Of a stretch of 31,054 bases of DNA, positions 1 through 9,954 are shown piece by piece. The notes under the pieces were generated by a model that did not search any database, was not told the DNA's origin, and was given only the letters and a program-made list of their open reading frames with translations. The stretch's first letter is position 1. Each line of letters opens with the position of its first letter. A program made the position numbers and the translations under genes. Source of the DNA: Sulfuritalea sp. (GTDB lineage: Bacteria > Pseudomonadota > Gammaproteobacteria > Burkholderiales > Rhodocyclaceae); NCBI GenBank assembly GCA_016708585.1, contig JADJFK010000032.1, positions 1 to 31,054 on the forward strand, given 5' to 3'.

Positions 1-643
1 TGCCCAGGCCTGGCCACGATTTGACCACCAAGTGTACGCGTCTTCGGTAGCGTCGGGGTGCAGTCTTCGGTAGACATCGCACCAGCCGCCTTCGTTGAGC
101 AGTTGGCTTACCCAGGCGCGTTCCTCAGGCAGAAAACCCGAATTCTTGCGGTTGCTGCGCCAGTTCTTGAGGTCAATCTCCTGATGGGCGATGTTCCAGT
201 CGCCGCAGACGATCACGTCACGACCACTCGAGGCGAGTTCGGAGATGGGGTAGATGAAGTCCATGAAGCGGAACTTGGCTTCCTGCCGTTGCTCGGAACT
301 GGAGCCGGACGGCTGATAGAGCGAAACCACCGACAGCTTGCCGAAGTCGGCGCGCAGGTAGCGTCCTTCGAGGTCGAACTCCGTGCTTCCGAGCAGGTTG
401 ACAACTCTGTCCGGCTTCCTCCGGCACCACAGGCCGACGCCGCTGTAGCCTTCTTCTCTCGGCGCAGCGGTAGTAGGCATGGAAACCATCCGGCGTCTTC
501 ATTTCTTCGCCGAGATCTGCCTGCTGGGCTTTGAGTTCCTGCAGGCAGATGATGTCAGCATTCTGCGCGCTGGCCCAGGGAAGAACTCCCTTGCGCCAGG
601 CCGAGCGAATGCCGTTGAGATTCAGGGTAATGATGCGTAACAT
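1..643 (-). CDS. xthA: Exodeoxyribonuclease III, partial, frameshifted
   Basis: Predicted Mg-dependent AP endonuclease and 3'-5' exonuclease of the exonuclease III family, acting in base-excision repair in the cytoplasm. The N-terminus MLRIITLNLNGIRSA with IICLQELK carries the metal-binding Asn and Glu. After a frame change near 451-460 (about one extra base in the TTCTTCTCTC run) the reading continues through YSGVGLWCRRKPDRV, GRYLRADFGKLSVVSLY and the catalytic GDWNIAHQEIDLKNW, then FLPEERAW and WWSNRGQAWA at the window edge. About 214 of ~255 residues are present, so the C-terminal SDH part lies outside. The start at 643 is divergent from pyrE with a 41-bp gap, so the two promoters must overlap. 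The frameshift is probably a sequence error. Confidence 0.9.
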
Positions 644-684
644 AGGGCACCGGGCCGGGAACGGTTTTGAAGGAAGCAGGTTGC

Positions 685-1333
685 ATGGACTTTCGGCAGG
701 AATTCATCGAGTTTGCGGTCGCTCAGGACGTTCTCCGCTTTGGCGAGTTCAGGACCAAGGGCGGGCGTTTGTCGCCCTATTTCTTCAACGCGGGCCTGTT
801 CAATGACGGTGCGGCACTGGGCCGGCTGGCGGAATTCTACGCCAAGGCGATTACCGCCAGTGGTATCGATGTCGACGCATTGTTTGGCCCGGCCTACAAG
901 GGCATTCCGCTGGTCGCGGTGATTGCCGCTGCGCTGGCGCGCGCCGGGCGCAATCTGCCGTTTGCCTTCAACCGCAAGGAAGCCAAGGATCACGGCGAAG
1001 GCGGCAGTATCGTCGGCGCTCCCTTGGCGGGTCGCGTGCTGATCGTTGATGACGTGATTTCCGCTGGCACCTCGGTGCGCGAATCGGTGGAACTGATTCG
1101 TGCCGCGGGTGCGCTACGCCCTGCGGTGTGGTGATCTGCCCTTGATCGCATGGAGCGTGGCGCGGACAGCTGTCTGCGGTGCAGGAGGTCGAGCGGGACT
1201 ACGGTATCCGGTAATCGCCGTTGCCAGTCTGGATGACCTGCTGGCTTCCTCCATCAGTGCCCGGATTTCAGGCAGAACGAGGCGGCCGTCGCGCGCTATC
1301 GGCAGGGAGTACGGCGTTGCGTGCGGCGGCTAA
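685..1333 (+). CDS. pyrE: Orotate phosphoribosyltransferase (frameshifted)
   Basis: Converts orotate and PRPP to orotidine 5'-monophosphate in de novo pyrimidine synthesis. I chose the ATG at 685 because AAGGA lies just upstream at 670-674; an in-frame TTG at 667 is less likely. Visible features are RFGEFRTKGGRLSPYFFNAG, the flexible-loop segment FNRKEAKDHGEGG and the PRPP-binding loop VLIVDDVISAGTS. The tail is broken by several one-base indels between about 1110 and 1310. Spliced across frames it reads DRMERGAD, LSAVQEVERDYGI, PVIAVASLDDLL and RYRQEYGVACGG before the TAA at 1331-1333. That gives about 215 residues, the usual PyrE length. Several errors in one gene fit poor sequence quality better than real loss. 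Confidence 0.9.
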
Positions 1334-1943
1334 GTGCGGTCTGCTGCTGCTGGCGCTGGCGGGCCTTGGGTCGAGCCTTTGCGGCCGCCTCGATCTTTGC
1401 TGCCACGATGAAGCGGGCAGGCAGGTCTGTGGCGACGTCCTGCCGGCGGCCTGTTATGGGCGCGCCTATCGCGAACTCGGTGATACCGGCCGGACGGCGA
1501 ACTGGTCGAGGCGCCGCTGACTGGCGAGCAGCGAGCCCAGCGAGCAGCTGAAGAACAGCGGCGTAGCGACAGGAACGGCTACTCAACGAGCAGCGGCGGA
1601 AGGATCAGGCGCTGCTCAATACCTATGGCAGCGAGAAGGATATCGAGGTCATGCGTAGCCGCGCCTGGCGCGATCTGCGACGGCGATCAAGGCGGCTGAA
1701 GAGAGAATCGCCGAAATCCGCAAACAGCGCAAGAAGTTCGAAAACGAGGCCGAGTTCTACCAGAATCGACAGTTGCCGGCAGAGGTCGCCAAAGGCCTGC
1801 GCGATGCGGACGATCAGGAGATCAGGGCGCAGGAGTCGGTGATCGAGTCCAAGAAGAAAGATCAGGACGCCATTCGCCTCAAGTACGACGAGGATTTGCG
1901 TCGCTTTCTCGAACTCTCGAAACGGCCACCCGCGCGGCCCTGA
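1317..1943 (+). CDS. Secreted coiled-coil protein with DUF4124-like start (frameshifted)
   Basis: Function not known. A TTG or nearby start around 1317 overlaps the end of pyrE and opens a hydrophobic signal sequence (KCGLLLLALAGLGSS). After a frame change comes a short Cys-rich segment, CCHDEAGRQVCGDVLP, that resembles the DUF4124 pattern of exported proteobacterial proteins. The remainder, in shifted frames, is a strongly charged helix: APLTGEQRAQRAAEEQ, RLLNEQRRKDQALLNTYGS, IKAAEERIAEIRKQRKKF and YDEDLRRFLELSKRPPARP, ending at TGA 1941-1943. At least three indels interrupt it (about 1380, 1500 and 1660-1690). It is probably periplasmic. Family assignment is moderate; the existence of a gene is well supported by continuous coding character across frames. 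Confidence 0.65.
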
Positions 1944-1992
1944 GAGACTGGCCTGTCGCGCTGAGCCGGCGCCAGAGCCAGCCCTTGGCCTG

Positions 1993-3440
1993 TCAGCCGA
2001 GTTTCTTGCGCAGCAATTCGTTGACCTGCTGCGGGTTGGCCTTGCCTCGCGTCGCCTTCATCGCCTGCCCGACCAGCGCGTTGAACGCCTTTTCCTTGCC
2101 CGCCCTGAACTCGGCTGCCATCGTCGCGTTGGTCGCCAACAGTTCATCGATCAGCCTTTCCAGCGCCTGGTCGGTAATCTGCTGCAGGCCCTGGCTGGCA
2201 ATGATCTCGTCAGCCGAGCCTCCCTCACCGTTCCAGAGGGTATCAAAAACCTTCCTGGCCATATTGGTCGAGATTGTGCCGTCGGCTATGCGGGCAATCA
2301 GGCCGCCAAGCTGTTCTGCCGAGACAGGCGAATCGCCAATTTCTCGCTCTTCCTTGTTGAGACGGGCGGCCAGGTCGACCATCACCCAGTTGGCACAGGC
2401 CTTGGCGTTTGACCTGCCGGCCAGGGCAACTGCGGCTTCATAGTAGCCTGCCAGTTCGAGCGAGCTGGTCAGCACCTTTGCATCGTAAGGGAAAGCCCGT
2501 AATCGGCCATCAGGCGGTCGCGTCGGGCAGCCGGCAGCTCGGGCATCTGTGCCGGAAATCTCCTCAACCCATTGGCGATCGATGATCAGCGGCAGCAGAT
2601 CGGGGTCGGGGAAATAGCGGTAATCGTGCGCATCTTCCTTGGAGCGCATGGCGCGGGTTTCGCCGCTTTCCGGGTCGAACAGCACCGTCGCCTGTTCGAT
2701 GCTGCCACCATCTTCCAGGGCGGTCGATCTGCCATTGCACTTCGTAGTCGATGGCCTGCTGCATGAAGCGGAACGAGTTGAGGTTCTTGATCTCGCGGCG
2801 CGTGCCGAATTCGGCCTGGCCCCGCGGGCGCACGGACACATTGGCATCGCAACGGAAGGACCCTTCCTGCATGTTGCCGTCGCAGATACCGATCCAGCGC
2901 ACCAGCGCGTGCAGCGCGCGGGCATAAGCGACGGCTTCGGCCGAAGAACGCATGTCGGGTTCGGTGACGATCTCCAGTAGCGGCGTCCCGGCACGGTTGA
3001 GGTCGATTCCCGTCCGGCCGTGGAAGTTCGCCCCTGGGCATTCATGCAAGGACTTGCCAGCGTCTTCCTCGAGGTGGGCGCGGGTCAGGTGGACCCTCTT
3101 GTCGGTCTCGCCAACCTGGATCGCCAGCTTTCCGCCAAGGACCACCGGCAGTTCGTACTGGCTGATCTGGTAACCCTTGGGAAGGTCCGGGTAAAAGTAA
3201 TTCTTGCGCGCGAACACCGATCGCGGTGCGATCTTCGCGCCGACTGCCAGGCCAAATCTGATCGCGCACTCGACCGCACCCCTGTTGAGCACCGGCAGAC
3301 GCCGGGCAGGGCAATATCGACGGCGTTCGCCTGGACATTGGGCTGGCGCCAAAGGCGGTTGAACTGCCCGAAAAAATCTTGGCTTGCGTCGACAACTGTG
3401 CGTGCGTCTCGATGCCGATGACGACTTCCCATTGTTTCAT
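1993..3440 (-). CDS. gatB: Asp/Glu-tRNA amidotransferase subunit B (frameshifted)
   Basis: GatB is the kinase and tRNA-binding subunit of the GatCAB amidotransferase, which converts Glu-tRNA(Gln) and Asp-tRNA(Asn) to Gln-tRNA and Asn-tRNA. The N-terminus WEVVIGIETHAQLSTQAKIF is diagnostic. The sequence continues across frames with LPVLNRGAVECAIRFGLA, RKNYFYPDLPKGYQISQYE, GIDLNRAGTPLLEIVTEPD, EIKNLNSFRFMQQAIDYE and YRYFPDPDLLPL, followed by the YqeY-like tail ending in NELLRKKLG. The span predicts about 482 residues, typical for GatB. Frame changes lie near 3340, 3300, 2728, 2553 and 2495. It is last in the gatC-gatA-gatB operon, 10 bp after gatA. An essential gene with five indels points to sequence error. 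Confidence 0.93.
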
Positions 3441-3450
3441 CAGTGCTTAC

Positions 3451-5005
3451 TCACTCTTCAAGAACAGCGGCCGTCAGCGACGCGTTTGCGGGCATTGGCC
3501 GGACGGGGGCGCCGGCGCAGGATTCGCCGAGCGCGGGCATGTCAATCAAAGCCGCTGGCCGCTGCAGATGCCAGGCGCTTGCCAGCTGATAGCGGTGGGC
3601 GACGTTGAGCAGCCTGGCTTCGGTAAAATAATCGCCGATCAGTTGCAGGCCGGCCGGCAAGCCGCCGGCGAATCCGCAGGGATGGAAATTCCGGCAAGCC
3701 CGCCAGGTTGACGGCAATGGTGTAAATATCCGATAGATACATCTGCACCGGATCGGCCGCTTTCTCCCGAGTTTGAAGGCGGTGCTCGGACTGGTCGGCC
3801 CGATGATCACGTCGCACTGCCGGAAGGCGGCGGCAAAATCCTTGGCGATCAGGCGGCGAATGCGTTGCGCCTGCAGATAGTAGGCGTCGTAGTAGCCGTG
3901 CGAGAGAACGTAGGTGCCGATCAGGATGCGTCGCTTGACCTCGGAGCCGAAGCCTTGCGCGCGGCTCTTGCTGTACATGTCGTTCAGGTCCTGGTACTCG
4001 GGGCGCGATAGCCGTAGCGAACACCATCGAAGCGCGAGAGGTTCGAACTGGCCTCGGCCGGTGCGATCACGTAATAGGCGGCGACCGAAAGTCCCATGCT
4101 GGGCAGGCGGATGGCGACCGTTTCGGCGCCGAGCTGGCGGTATTCGGCAATCGCCGCCTCGACCAGGTGCATCACTTCCGGACCACAGCCTCGCCGCAAA
4201 ACTCCTCCGGCAGGCCGATTTTCAATCCGGCCAGCGGCTTGGCGCCGGCAGCGGCATTGCGTTCGCGGCCATAGTCCTCGGCAGGGCGGTTGCGACTGGT
4301 CGAATCGCGTTCATCGAAGCCGGCCATGGCGTTGAGCAGGAGCGCGCAGTCGGCGGCCGAACGTCCCAGCGGGCCGGCCTGATCGAGTGATGAGGCAAAG
4401 GCGATCATGCCGTAGCGGGAGACGACCCCGTAGGTCGGCTTCATCCCGGTCAGGTTGCACAGGGCTGCCGGCTGGCGGATCGAGCCACCGGTGTCGGTGC
4501 CGGTGGCTGCCGGTGCCAGGCGCGCAGCCACCGCGGCGGCTGATCCACCGGAAGATCCGCCGGGAACGCGAGTGGTATCCCAGGGGTTGTGCACCGGGCC
4601 AAAGAACGATGTTTCGTTCGACGAACCCATGGCGAACTCGTCCATGTTGGTCTTGCCGAGGATGACGGCACCAGCGGCATGAAAGCGGGAAATCACCGTG
4701 GCATCGTAGGGGCTGACGAAGTTGCTCAGCATCTTCGATCCGCAGGTAGTCAGCCAGCCCCTGGCGCAAAAGATGTCCTTGTGCGCAATCGGGATGCCGG
4801 TCAGCGGGCCGCCTTCGCCCCTCGCCAGTCGTTCGTCGGCCGCCTGCGCCTGGCCAAGGCTGCTGGCTGGGTCGACGGCGATGTAGGCGTTGAGCCGCGG
4901 GTTGTAGCGCGCAATCCGGTCGAGATAGAGTTGCGTCAGCTCGACGCTCGAAATCTCCTTGCTTTTCAGCGACAGGGCAATGGCCTGGAGGCTGTGCTCA
5001 ATCAT
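3451..5005 (-). CDS. gatA: Asp/Glu-tRNA amidotransferase subunit A (frameshifted)
   Basis: Amidase subunit of GatCAB, which releases ammonia from glutamine or asparagine for tRNA transamidation. The amidase-signature Ser-cisSer-Lys triad is visible: Lys in GIPIAHKDIFCARG, then VPGGSSGGSAAAVAAR and the nucleophile segment ATGTDTGGSIRQPAAL. The first 277 residues are in one frame (5005 to about 4195). The rest continues in other frames with HLVEAAIAEYRQLGAETVA, APAEASSNLSRFDGVRYGY, MYSKSRAQGFGSEVKRRIL and GPTSPSTAFKLG. Breaks lie near 4195, 3990-4005 and 3770-3690. The start overlaps the gatC stop in an ATGA (5002-5005), indicating translational coupling. Reading to 3451 gives about 518 residues, slightly long for GatA, so another indel near the 3' end may place the true stop earlier. 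Confidence 0.93.
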
Positions 5006-5298
5006 TCGATGACCTTCGGCACGAGGTAGAGTCCGGCCTCGGTTTCCGGCGCAATGGCCTGGAAGGCGGCTCGTTGAGCGATCTGGTCGGACTCGGTCAC
5101 GCGGTCAGCACGCAGGCGCTGTGCCAGATCCTGGGCGTGTGCCATAGGTGCGACGCTTTGCGTGTCGACGGCCTGCATCTCTTCGATCAGGGCAAAAATC
5201 TCGTTGAGGTGGCCGAGCGTGCTACGCGCCTCGGCGTCGCTGATTTCGATTCGGGCGAGGTGGGCGACGCGGTGGACCTGTTCTAGGGTAAGCGACAT
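5002..5298 (-). CDS. gatC: Asp/Glu-tRNA amidotransferase subunit C
   Basis: Small GatCAB subunit that wraps GatA and GatB and stabilises the complex. The 98 residues are intact. The N-terminus MSLTLEQVHRVAHLARIEIS and the internal NEIFALIEEMQAVDT and VAPMAH are typical GatC, and the C-terminus ends in GLYLVPKVIE. It is first in the operon gatC-gatA-gatB, and its stop overlaps the gatA start by four bases. It is transcribed away from mreB across a 101-bp gap. The presence of all three gat genes implies that Gln-tRNA and/or Asn-tRNA is made by transamidation, as in most betaproteobacteria. Confidence 0.96.
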   Translation of the reverse strand: MSLTLEQVHRVAHLARIEISDAEARSTLGHLNEIFALIEEMQAVDTQSVAPMAHAQDLAQRLRADRVTESDQIAQRAAFQAIAPETEAGLYLVPKVIE

Positions 5299-5399
5299 GG
5301 CTGGGAAATCACTAAGGTGTTAAACGAGGTAGCCTTATAAGGTATCATAAAAGTTTTTCCCACCGCAGCCCCTGCGGGGCCATCACGGATTTCGCCAGC
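5299..5399. promoter_or_regulatory. Divergent gatC / mreB promoter region
   Basis: This is the only gap between the two divergent operons. It is AT-richer than its surroundings. A candidate mreB promoter has -35 TTAAAC at 5320-5325 and -10 TATCAT at 5343-5348 with a 17-bp spacer. A perfect palindrome CCTTATAAGG lies at 5333-5342 between these boxes and could bind a dimeric regulator or be chance. A candidate gatC -10 lies on the other strand within the same palindrome (TATAAG). Assigned by eye only. Confidence 0.45.
5368..5380 (+). promoter_or_regulatory. Stem-loop in mreB 5' leader
   Basis: GCCCC-TGC-GGGGC forms a perfect 5-bp all-GC stem with a 3-nt loop, 20 bases before the mreB ATG. It lies in the predicted leader and could affect ribosome access. 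No U-tract follows, so it is not a terminator. Confidence 0.3.
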
Positions 5400-6444
5400 A
5401 TGTTCAGTTTTCTGCGCAGTTATTTTTCCAACGATCTCGCCATCGACCTAGGTACGGCCAACACGCTGATCTATGTTCGCTCGAAGGGAATCGTTCTCGA
5501 CGAGCCGTCGGTGGTCGCCATCAGGACCGAGGGCGGGCCGAGTTCCAAAAAGACCATTCAGGCCGTCGGCAAGGCGGCCAAGGAAATGCTCGGCAAGGCG
5601 CCTGGTGCGATTACCGTCATTCGGCCGATGAAGGATGGGGTGATCGCCGACTTCACGGTCACCGAGCAGATGCTCAAGCAGTTCATCAAGAAAGTGCATG
5701 ACTCAAGACTGCTCTCGCCTTCGCCGCGGATCATCATTTGCGTGCCGTCGGGGTCGACGCAGGTCGAGCGCCGCGCCATTCGCGAGTCGGCCATCGGTGC
5801 CGGCGCGAGTCAGGTCTTTCTGATCGAGGAGCCGATGGCGGCCGCAATCGGCGCCGGGCTGCCGGTGTCGGACGCGACCGGTTCGATGGTGGTCGATATC
5901 GGCGGCGGCACCACTGAGGTCGGTGTGATCTCGCTCGGTGGCATGGTCTATGCGGGTTCGGTGCGCGTCGGCGGTGACAAGCTCGACGAAGCGATCATGA
6001 ACTACATCAGCCGCAACTATGGCATGCTGATCGGCGAGAACACGGCCGAAAACATCAAAGAAGAGAATCGGTTCTGCCTTTCCCGGCGCCGAAGTGCGTG
6101 AAATGGAGGTCTCGGGGATCAACAAGTCCGAAGGCATTCCACGCAAATTCACCATCTCCTCGAATGAGATCCTCGAAGCGCTCACCGAACCGCTGAACAG
6201 CGTCGTCTCGGCGGTCAAGTCGGCGCTCGAGAAAACGCCCCCCGAACTCGGCGCCGACATCGCCGACAAGGGCATCGTGCTGACCGGCGGTGGAGCACTG
6301 CTGCGTGACCTCGATCGTCTGCTGATGGAGGAGACAGGCTTGCCGGTGATCGTTGCCGAGGAGCCGCTGACCTGCGTCGCCCGGGGTTGTGGTATGGCAC
6401 TCGAGAAGATGGACAATCTCGGCAGCATCTTCGCTTCCGATTGA
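5400..6444 (+). CDS. mreB: Rod shape-determining protein MreB (one frameshift)
   Basis: Actin-like ATPase that polymerises under the inner membrane and guides lateral wall synthesis. The phosphate-1 motif AIDLGTANTLIYV is near residue 15, the phosphate-2 motif VDIGGGTTEVGVISLGG near residue 165, and the adenosine motif GIVLTGGGALLRDLDRLL near the C-terminus. The reading frame changes near 6063-6075, where one extra A in GAGAATCGG breaks the expected IKEEIGSAFPGAEVREMEV. Removing it gives about 347 residues, the standard MreB length. It is the first gene of the cell-shape operon. Downstream genes are on the same strand with short gaps. The break is almost certainly a sequence error. Confidence 0.96.
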
Positions 6445-6492
6445 CACAGAGCGGCGTGATCGCCGCGCGTCGCCAATTGCCAGGACCGATTG

Positions 6493-7424
6493 ATGGATCA
6501 CCAGCCGCCACCGTTTTTCAAACGCGGGCCGGCACCTCTGGCGCTGCTGTCGTTCTACGTGACGCTGTCGGTTGCCTTGCTGGTCGTCGATGCGCGCCTG
6601 CAGACGCTTGAGGTGTTGCGCCAGGCGTTGTCGTTGTTCACCCACCCGGTGCAGCAATTTGCCCATCTCCCGGCGCAGTTTCTGGACAACGCCACAGGCT
6701 ATTTCGCGAGCTTGCCGCGCTTGCAGGATGAAAACGCCCAGCTGAAGCGCGCCCGCCTGGAAAACGTGACCACGCTGCTGCGCACCCAGCAGGTCGAGGT
6801 CGAGAACGAGCGCCTGCGCAAGCTGCTGGCGGTCAAGGAACGGCAGCAGGCAAGCGGCCAGCTGGCTCAGATTCTCTATGCGGCCCGCGATCCCTACTCG
6901 CGGCGCATCGTCATCGACAAGGGCCAGCAGGACAAGGTCGTCGCCGGGCAGCCGATCATAGACGATGCCGGAGTGGTCGGTCAGGTGACGCGGGTCTTCC
7001 CTTTGTCGCCGAAGTGACCCTGATCACCGACAAGGAACAGGCCGTTCCGGTACAGATTGTGCGGACCGGCCAGCGCTCGGTAGTTTTCGGTCTGGGCAAC
7101 GGGCAACTCGAGCTGCGCTTTCTGCCAGCCAACGCCGACGTCCAGAATGGCGACATGCTGGTCACCTCAGGTCTGGACGGCATTTTTCTGCCGGGTTTTC
7201 CGGTCGCCAAGGTGGTGCACATCGAACGTGATACCTCGTACTCGTTTGCCAGGATCTTCTGCATGCCGCTGGCTGGCGTCGAGAACTTCAGCGAGGTCAT
7301 GGTTCTCGACCCGCGTCCGGCAGTCGCCTTGCCGGAGGAACTGGCCAGTGAGGCGGCAGGGCGGGAGGCGAAGCCGCCAGGCGAACCGGGCAGGCCAGAA
7401 AGAAGCGCCCAAAGAAGGGACTGA
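6493..7424 (+). CDS. mreC: Rod shape-determining protein MreC (one frameshift)
   Basis: Bitopic inner-membrane protein that links MreB/MreD to PBP2 and activates the elongasome. One membrane segment (ALLSFYVTLSVALLVV, about residues 16-33) is followed by a coiled coil (about residues 77-115, including LQDENAQLKRARLEN and EVENERLRKLLAVKE). The beta-barrel MreC domain then runs on with AARDPYSRRIVIDKG and, in the next frame, VTLITDKEQAVPVQIVRTG and NGDMLVTSGLDGIFLPGFPV. The frame changes near 7000, where one missing C in TTCCCTTTG breaks VFPFVAEVTLIT. The start ATG is at 6493; a TTG directly before it is in frame. The Pro/Glu-rich tail ends 5 bp before mreD. Confidence 0.95.
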
Positions 7425-7429
7425 AGCAG

Positions 7430-7951
7430 ATGCAGACAAGCTACTCATCATCGCGCATTCTGTTGCCGGTTCGGCCGTGGTTCATCGGCTTGAGCCTGCT
7501 GGTGGCGTTGCTGCTGAACTTCCTTCCTACTGCCGCTTGGCCTGGCGTGCCTGACTGGCTGTCGCTGGTGATCGTTTTTTGGAGCGTGCACGAGCCGCGC
7601 CGTGTTGGCATGGGGCTGGCGTTTCTGTTCGGCGTGGCGATGGACGTCGCCGATGCCAGTCTGCTCGGACAGCACGCGCTTGCCTATGTGCTGGTGGCCT
7701 ACGGCGCGTCGTCGCTCTCACGACGGATACTCTGGTTTCCGCTCGCACAGCAGGCGCTGCAGGTCTTCCCGCTGTTGTTGCTGGTGCCGTTGGTGCAAAT
7801 CAGCGTGCGCACCATGGCCGGTGCCGATTTCCCCGGTCTTGCCCACTTTGTCGGGCCGTGTCTGGCCACCCTGCTGTGGCCCGTGCTGACTTTCGTCCTC
7901 CTGCTGCCGCAGCATCAGCCGGTAGACCGTGATGCCAACCGGCCGCTCTGA
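7430..7951 (+). CDS. mreD: Rod shape-determining protein MreD
   Basis: Integral membrane partner of MreC in the elongasome. The 173 residues are intact, with several hydrophobic helices (for example PWFIGLSLLVALLLNFLP and FPLLLLVPLVQISV) and the family segments WLSLVIVFWSVHEPRRVGMG and FLFGVAMDVADASLLGQHAL. It starts 5 bp after mreC. The 3' end is followed by a 128-bp gap before mrdA in which I see no gene or convincing terminator, so cotranscription is likely. The length is normal for MreD. Confidence 0.94.
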   Translation: MQTSYSSSRILLPVRPWFIGLSLLVALLLNFLPTAAWPGVPDWLSLVIVFWSVHEPRRVGMGLAFLFGVAMDVADASLLGQHALAYVLVAYGASSLSRRILWFPLAQQALQVFPLLLLVPLVQISVRTMAGADFPGLAHFVGPCLATLLWPVLTFVLLLPQHQPVDRDANRPL

Positions 7952-8079
7952 GCCCGTGCGCAAGACTGCCTGGCGCTTGGTTCAGCGCACTCCCTGCATT
8001 TCGCGGGTCTTGGGCCGCGCGTCACCGACGTGGGTCGCCGTCGAGAGGTTGCCTTGCCTTGCTCGCCAGTCACCACTGA

Positions 8080-9954
8080 ATGCGCCTGGATCGCGAGCTT
8101 GATCGCTTCCGCTTCCGGGTCGCCCTGGCGGGGATCGCGGTGGTGGTGGCTCTTGCCCTGCTGATTGCCCGCCTTTTCCATCTGCAGGTGGTTCAGCACG
8201 ACTACTACACCACCCGCGCCGAGGACAACCGCATCTCGCTGGTGCCGATTGTTCCCAATCGCGGGGTGATCGTTGATCGTCACGGTACCGTCCTGGCGCG
8301 CAACTACTCGGCATTCACGCTTGAAATCACGCCGTCCAAGGTTGATGACCTCGACGCAACGATCGAAGGATTGGGCAAGTTGATCGAAGTGCTGCCCAAG
8401 GACCGCAAGCGCTTCCGCAAGCTGCTCGAGGAGAGCAAGACCTTTGAAAGCCTGCCGATTCGTACCCGGCTGACCGAGGAGGAAGTTGCCAGGTTTGCTG
8501 CCAATCGCTATCTCTTTCCTGGCGTTGAAGTCAAGGCGCGCCTGTTCCGGCAGTATCCGCTGGGTCCGATCGCCTCACATGCCATCGGCTACATCAATCG
8601 CATCAACAAGCGCGACCTCGAGTTGATCGAGGAGAGCGAAAAGGGCAGCCAACTACAAGGGTACCGACCACATCGGCAAGACCGGGATAGAGCAGAAGTA
8701 CGAATTTCAATTGCATGGCGAAACCGGCTACGAACAGGTCGAAATCGACGCTGGCGGCAGGGCGGTGCGCAATCTGTCGCGTACCGCACCGGTGCAGGGC
8801 AACAACCTGACGCTGACGCTCGATACCAAATTGCAGGAGATGGCCGAAAAGGCTTTCGGCGAGCGTCGCGGCGCTCTCGTGGCGATCGAGCCGTCGACCG
8901 GCGGCATCCTGGCGCTGGTCTCCAGCCCCACTTTCGACCCGAACCTGTTCATCGACGGCATCCGTACCGAGGACTGGGATGTCCTCAACAACTCGCCCGA
9001 CAAGCCGCTGCTCAACCGGGCACTCAACGGCGCCTATCCTCCGGGTTCGACCTTCAAGCCGTTCATGGCCCTGGCGGCGCTGGAAACCGGCAAGCGCACG
9101 CCGGCACAGGCCATCTCGGATCCCGGTTTCTTCAACTTTGGCGGCACCAGTTCCGGGATGACAAGAAGGGCGGTCCCGGCATCGTCGACATGCACAAGTC
9201 GATCGTTCATTCGTGCGACACCTATTCCTACATTCTGGCCAACGACATGGGCATCGAGAGTATCGCCCGCTTCATGGGTCAGCTGGGTCTTGGTCAGCGC
9301 ACCGGGGTAGACATCGAAGGCGAGTCGGAAGGCGTGCTGCCGTCGCCGGAGTGGAAGAAGCGTCGCTTCAGGCGGCCGGAGCAGCAGAAGTGGTTTGCCG
9401 GTGAGACGATCTCGATCGGCATCGGCCAGGGTTACAATTCCTACACGCCGATCCAGTTGGCACAGGCGACGGCTACCGTCGCCAACAATGGGGTCATGTA
9501 CCGCCCGCACCTGGTCAAGTACATTACCGATAGCCGCACCGGCGAGCGGACCATGGTCGAGCCCGAGCCGCTGCGTGTGCTGCCATGGAAGCGGCAGAAT
9601 GTCGATGTGATCAAGCGGGCAATGGTCGGGGTCAACACCCACGGCACTGGCGCGCGCGCTTTTGCCGGTGCCGCCTACACCTCGGCAGGCAAGACCGGAA
9701 CGGCCCAGGTCTTCAGCCTGAAAGGGGCAGAATACAAGGCCTCGAGGGTGAAGAAGGATTTGCGCGACCACGCCCTGTTCATTGCCTTTGCCCCGGCCGA
9801 TGAGCCAAAGATCGCCCTCGCCGTGCTCGTCGAAAACGGTGGTTTCGGCGCCCAGTCGGCGGCGCCGATCGCGCGCATGGTTTTCGATTACTATCTGCTT
9901 GGCAAGCTGCCCAAGGGGGCAGCCGGGAAGATGACGTGGAGGAAGACTAGCTGA
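8080..9954 (+). CDS. mrdA: Penicillin-binding protein 2 (two compensating frameshifts)
   Basis: Transpeptidase of the elongasome that crosslinks peptidoglycan together with RodA. It has an N-terminal membrane anchor (ALAGIAVVVALALLIARLF), a pedestal domain (IVPNRGVIVDRHG) and a transpeptidase domain. An open frame spans the whole gene (624 codons), but the stretch from about 8648 to 9155 is read in the wrong frame. The true sequence there has HGETGYEQVEIDAGGRAVRN, ALVAIEPSTGGILALVSSP and the catalytic YPPGSTFKPF (Ser codon 9047-9049, Lys 9056-9058). The second motif SCD (9211-9219) and KTG within SAGKTGTAQV (9691-9699) are in the main frame. The causes are an extra G near 8645 and a missing base near 9154. 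The stop TGA shares its A with the rodA ATG. Confidence 0.95.
   Translation: MRLDRELDRFRFRVALAGIAVVVALALLIARLFHLQVVQHDYYTTRAEDNRISLVPIVPNRGVIVDRHGTVLARNYSAFTLEITPSKVDDLDATIEGLGKLIEVLPKDRKRFRKLLEESKTFESLPIRTRLTEEEVARFAANRYLFPGVEVKARLFRQYPLGPIASHAIGYINRINKRDLELIEESEKGSQLQGYRPHRQDRDRAEVRISIAWRNRLRTGRNRRWRQGGAQSVAYRTGAGQQPDADARYQIAGDGRKGFRRASRRSRGDRAVDRRHPGAGLQPHFRPEPVHRRHPYRGLGCPQQLARQAAAQPGTQRRLSSGFDLQAVHGPGGAGNRQAHAGTGHLGSRFLQLWRHQFRDDKKGGPGIVDMHKSIVHSCDTYSYILANDMGIESIARFMGQLGLGQRTGVDIEGESEGVLPSPEWKKRRFRRPEQQKWFAGETISIGIGQGYNSYTPIQLAQATATVANNGVMYRPHLVKYITDSRTGERTMVEPEPLRVLPWKRQNVDVIKRAMVGVNTHGTGARAFAGAAYTSAGKTGTAQVFSLKGAEYKASRVKKDLRDHALFIAFAPADEPKIALAVLVENGGFGAQSAAPIARMVFDYYLLGKLPKGAAGKMTWRKTS

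Noticed and set aside
58..534. 158-codon plus-strand frame at the window start
   Set aside because: Antisense to the exonuclease III gene, whose minus-strand frames contain catalytic motifs.
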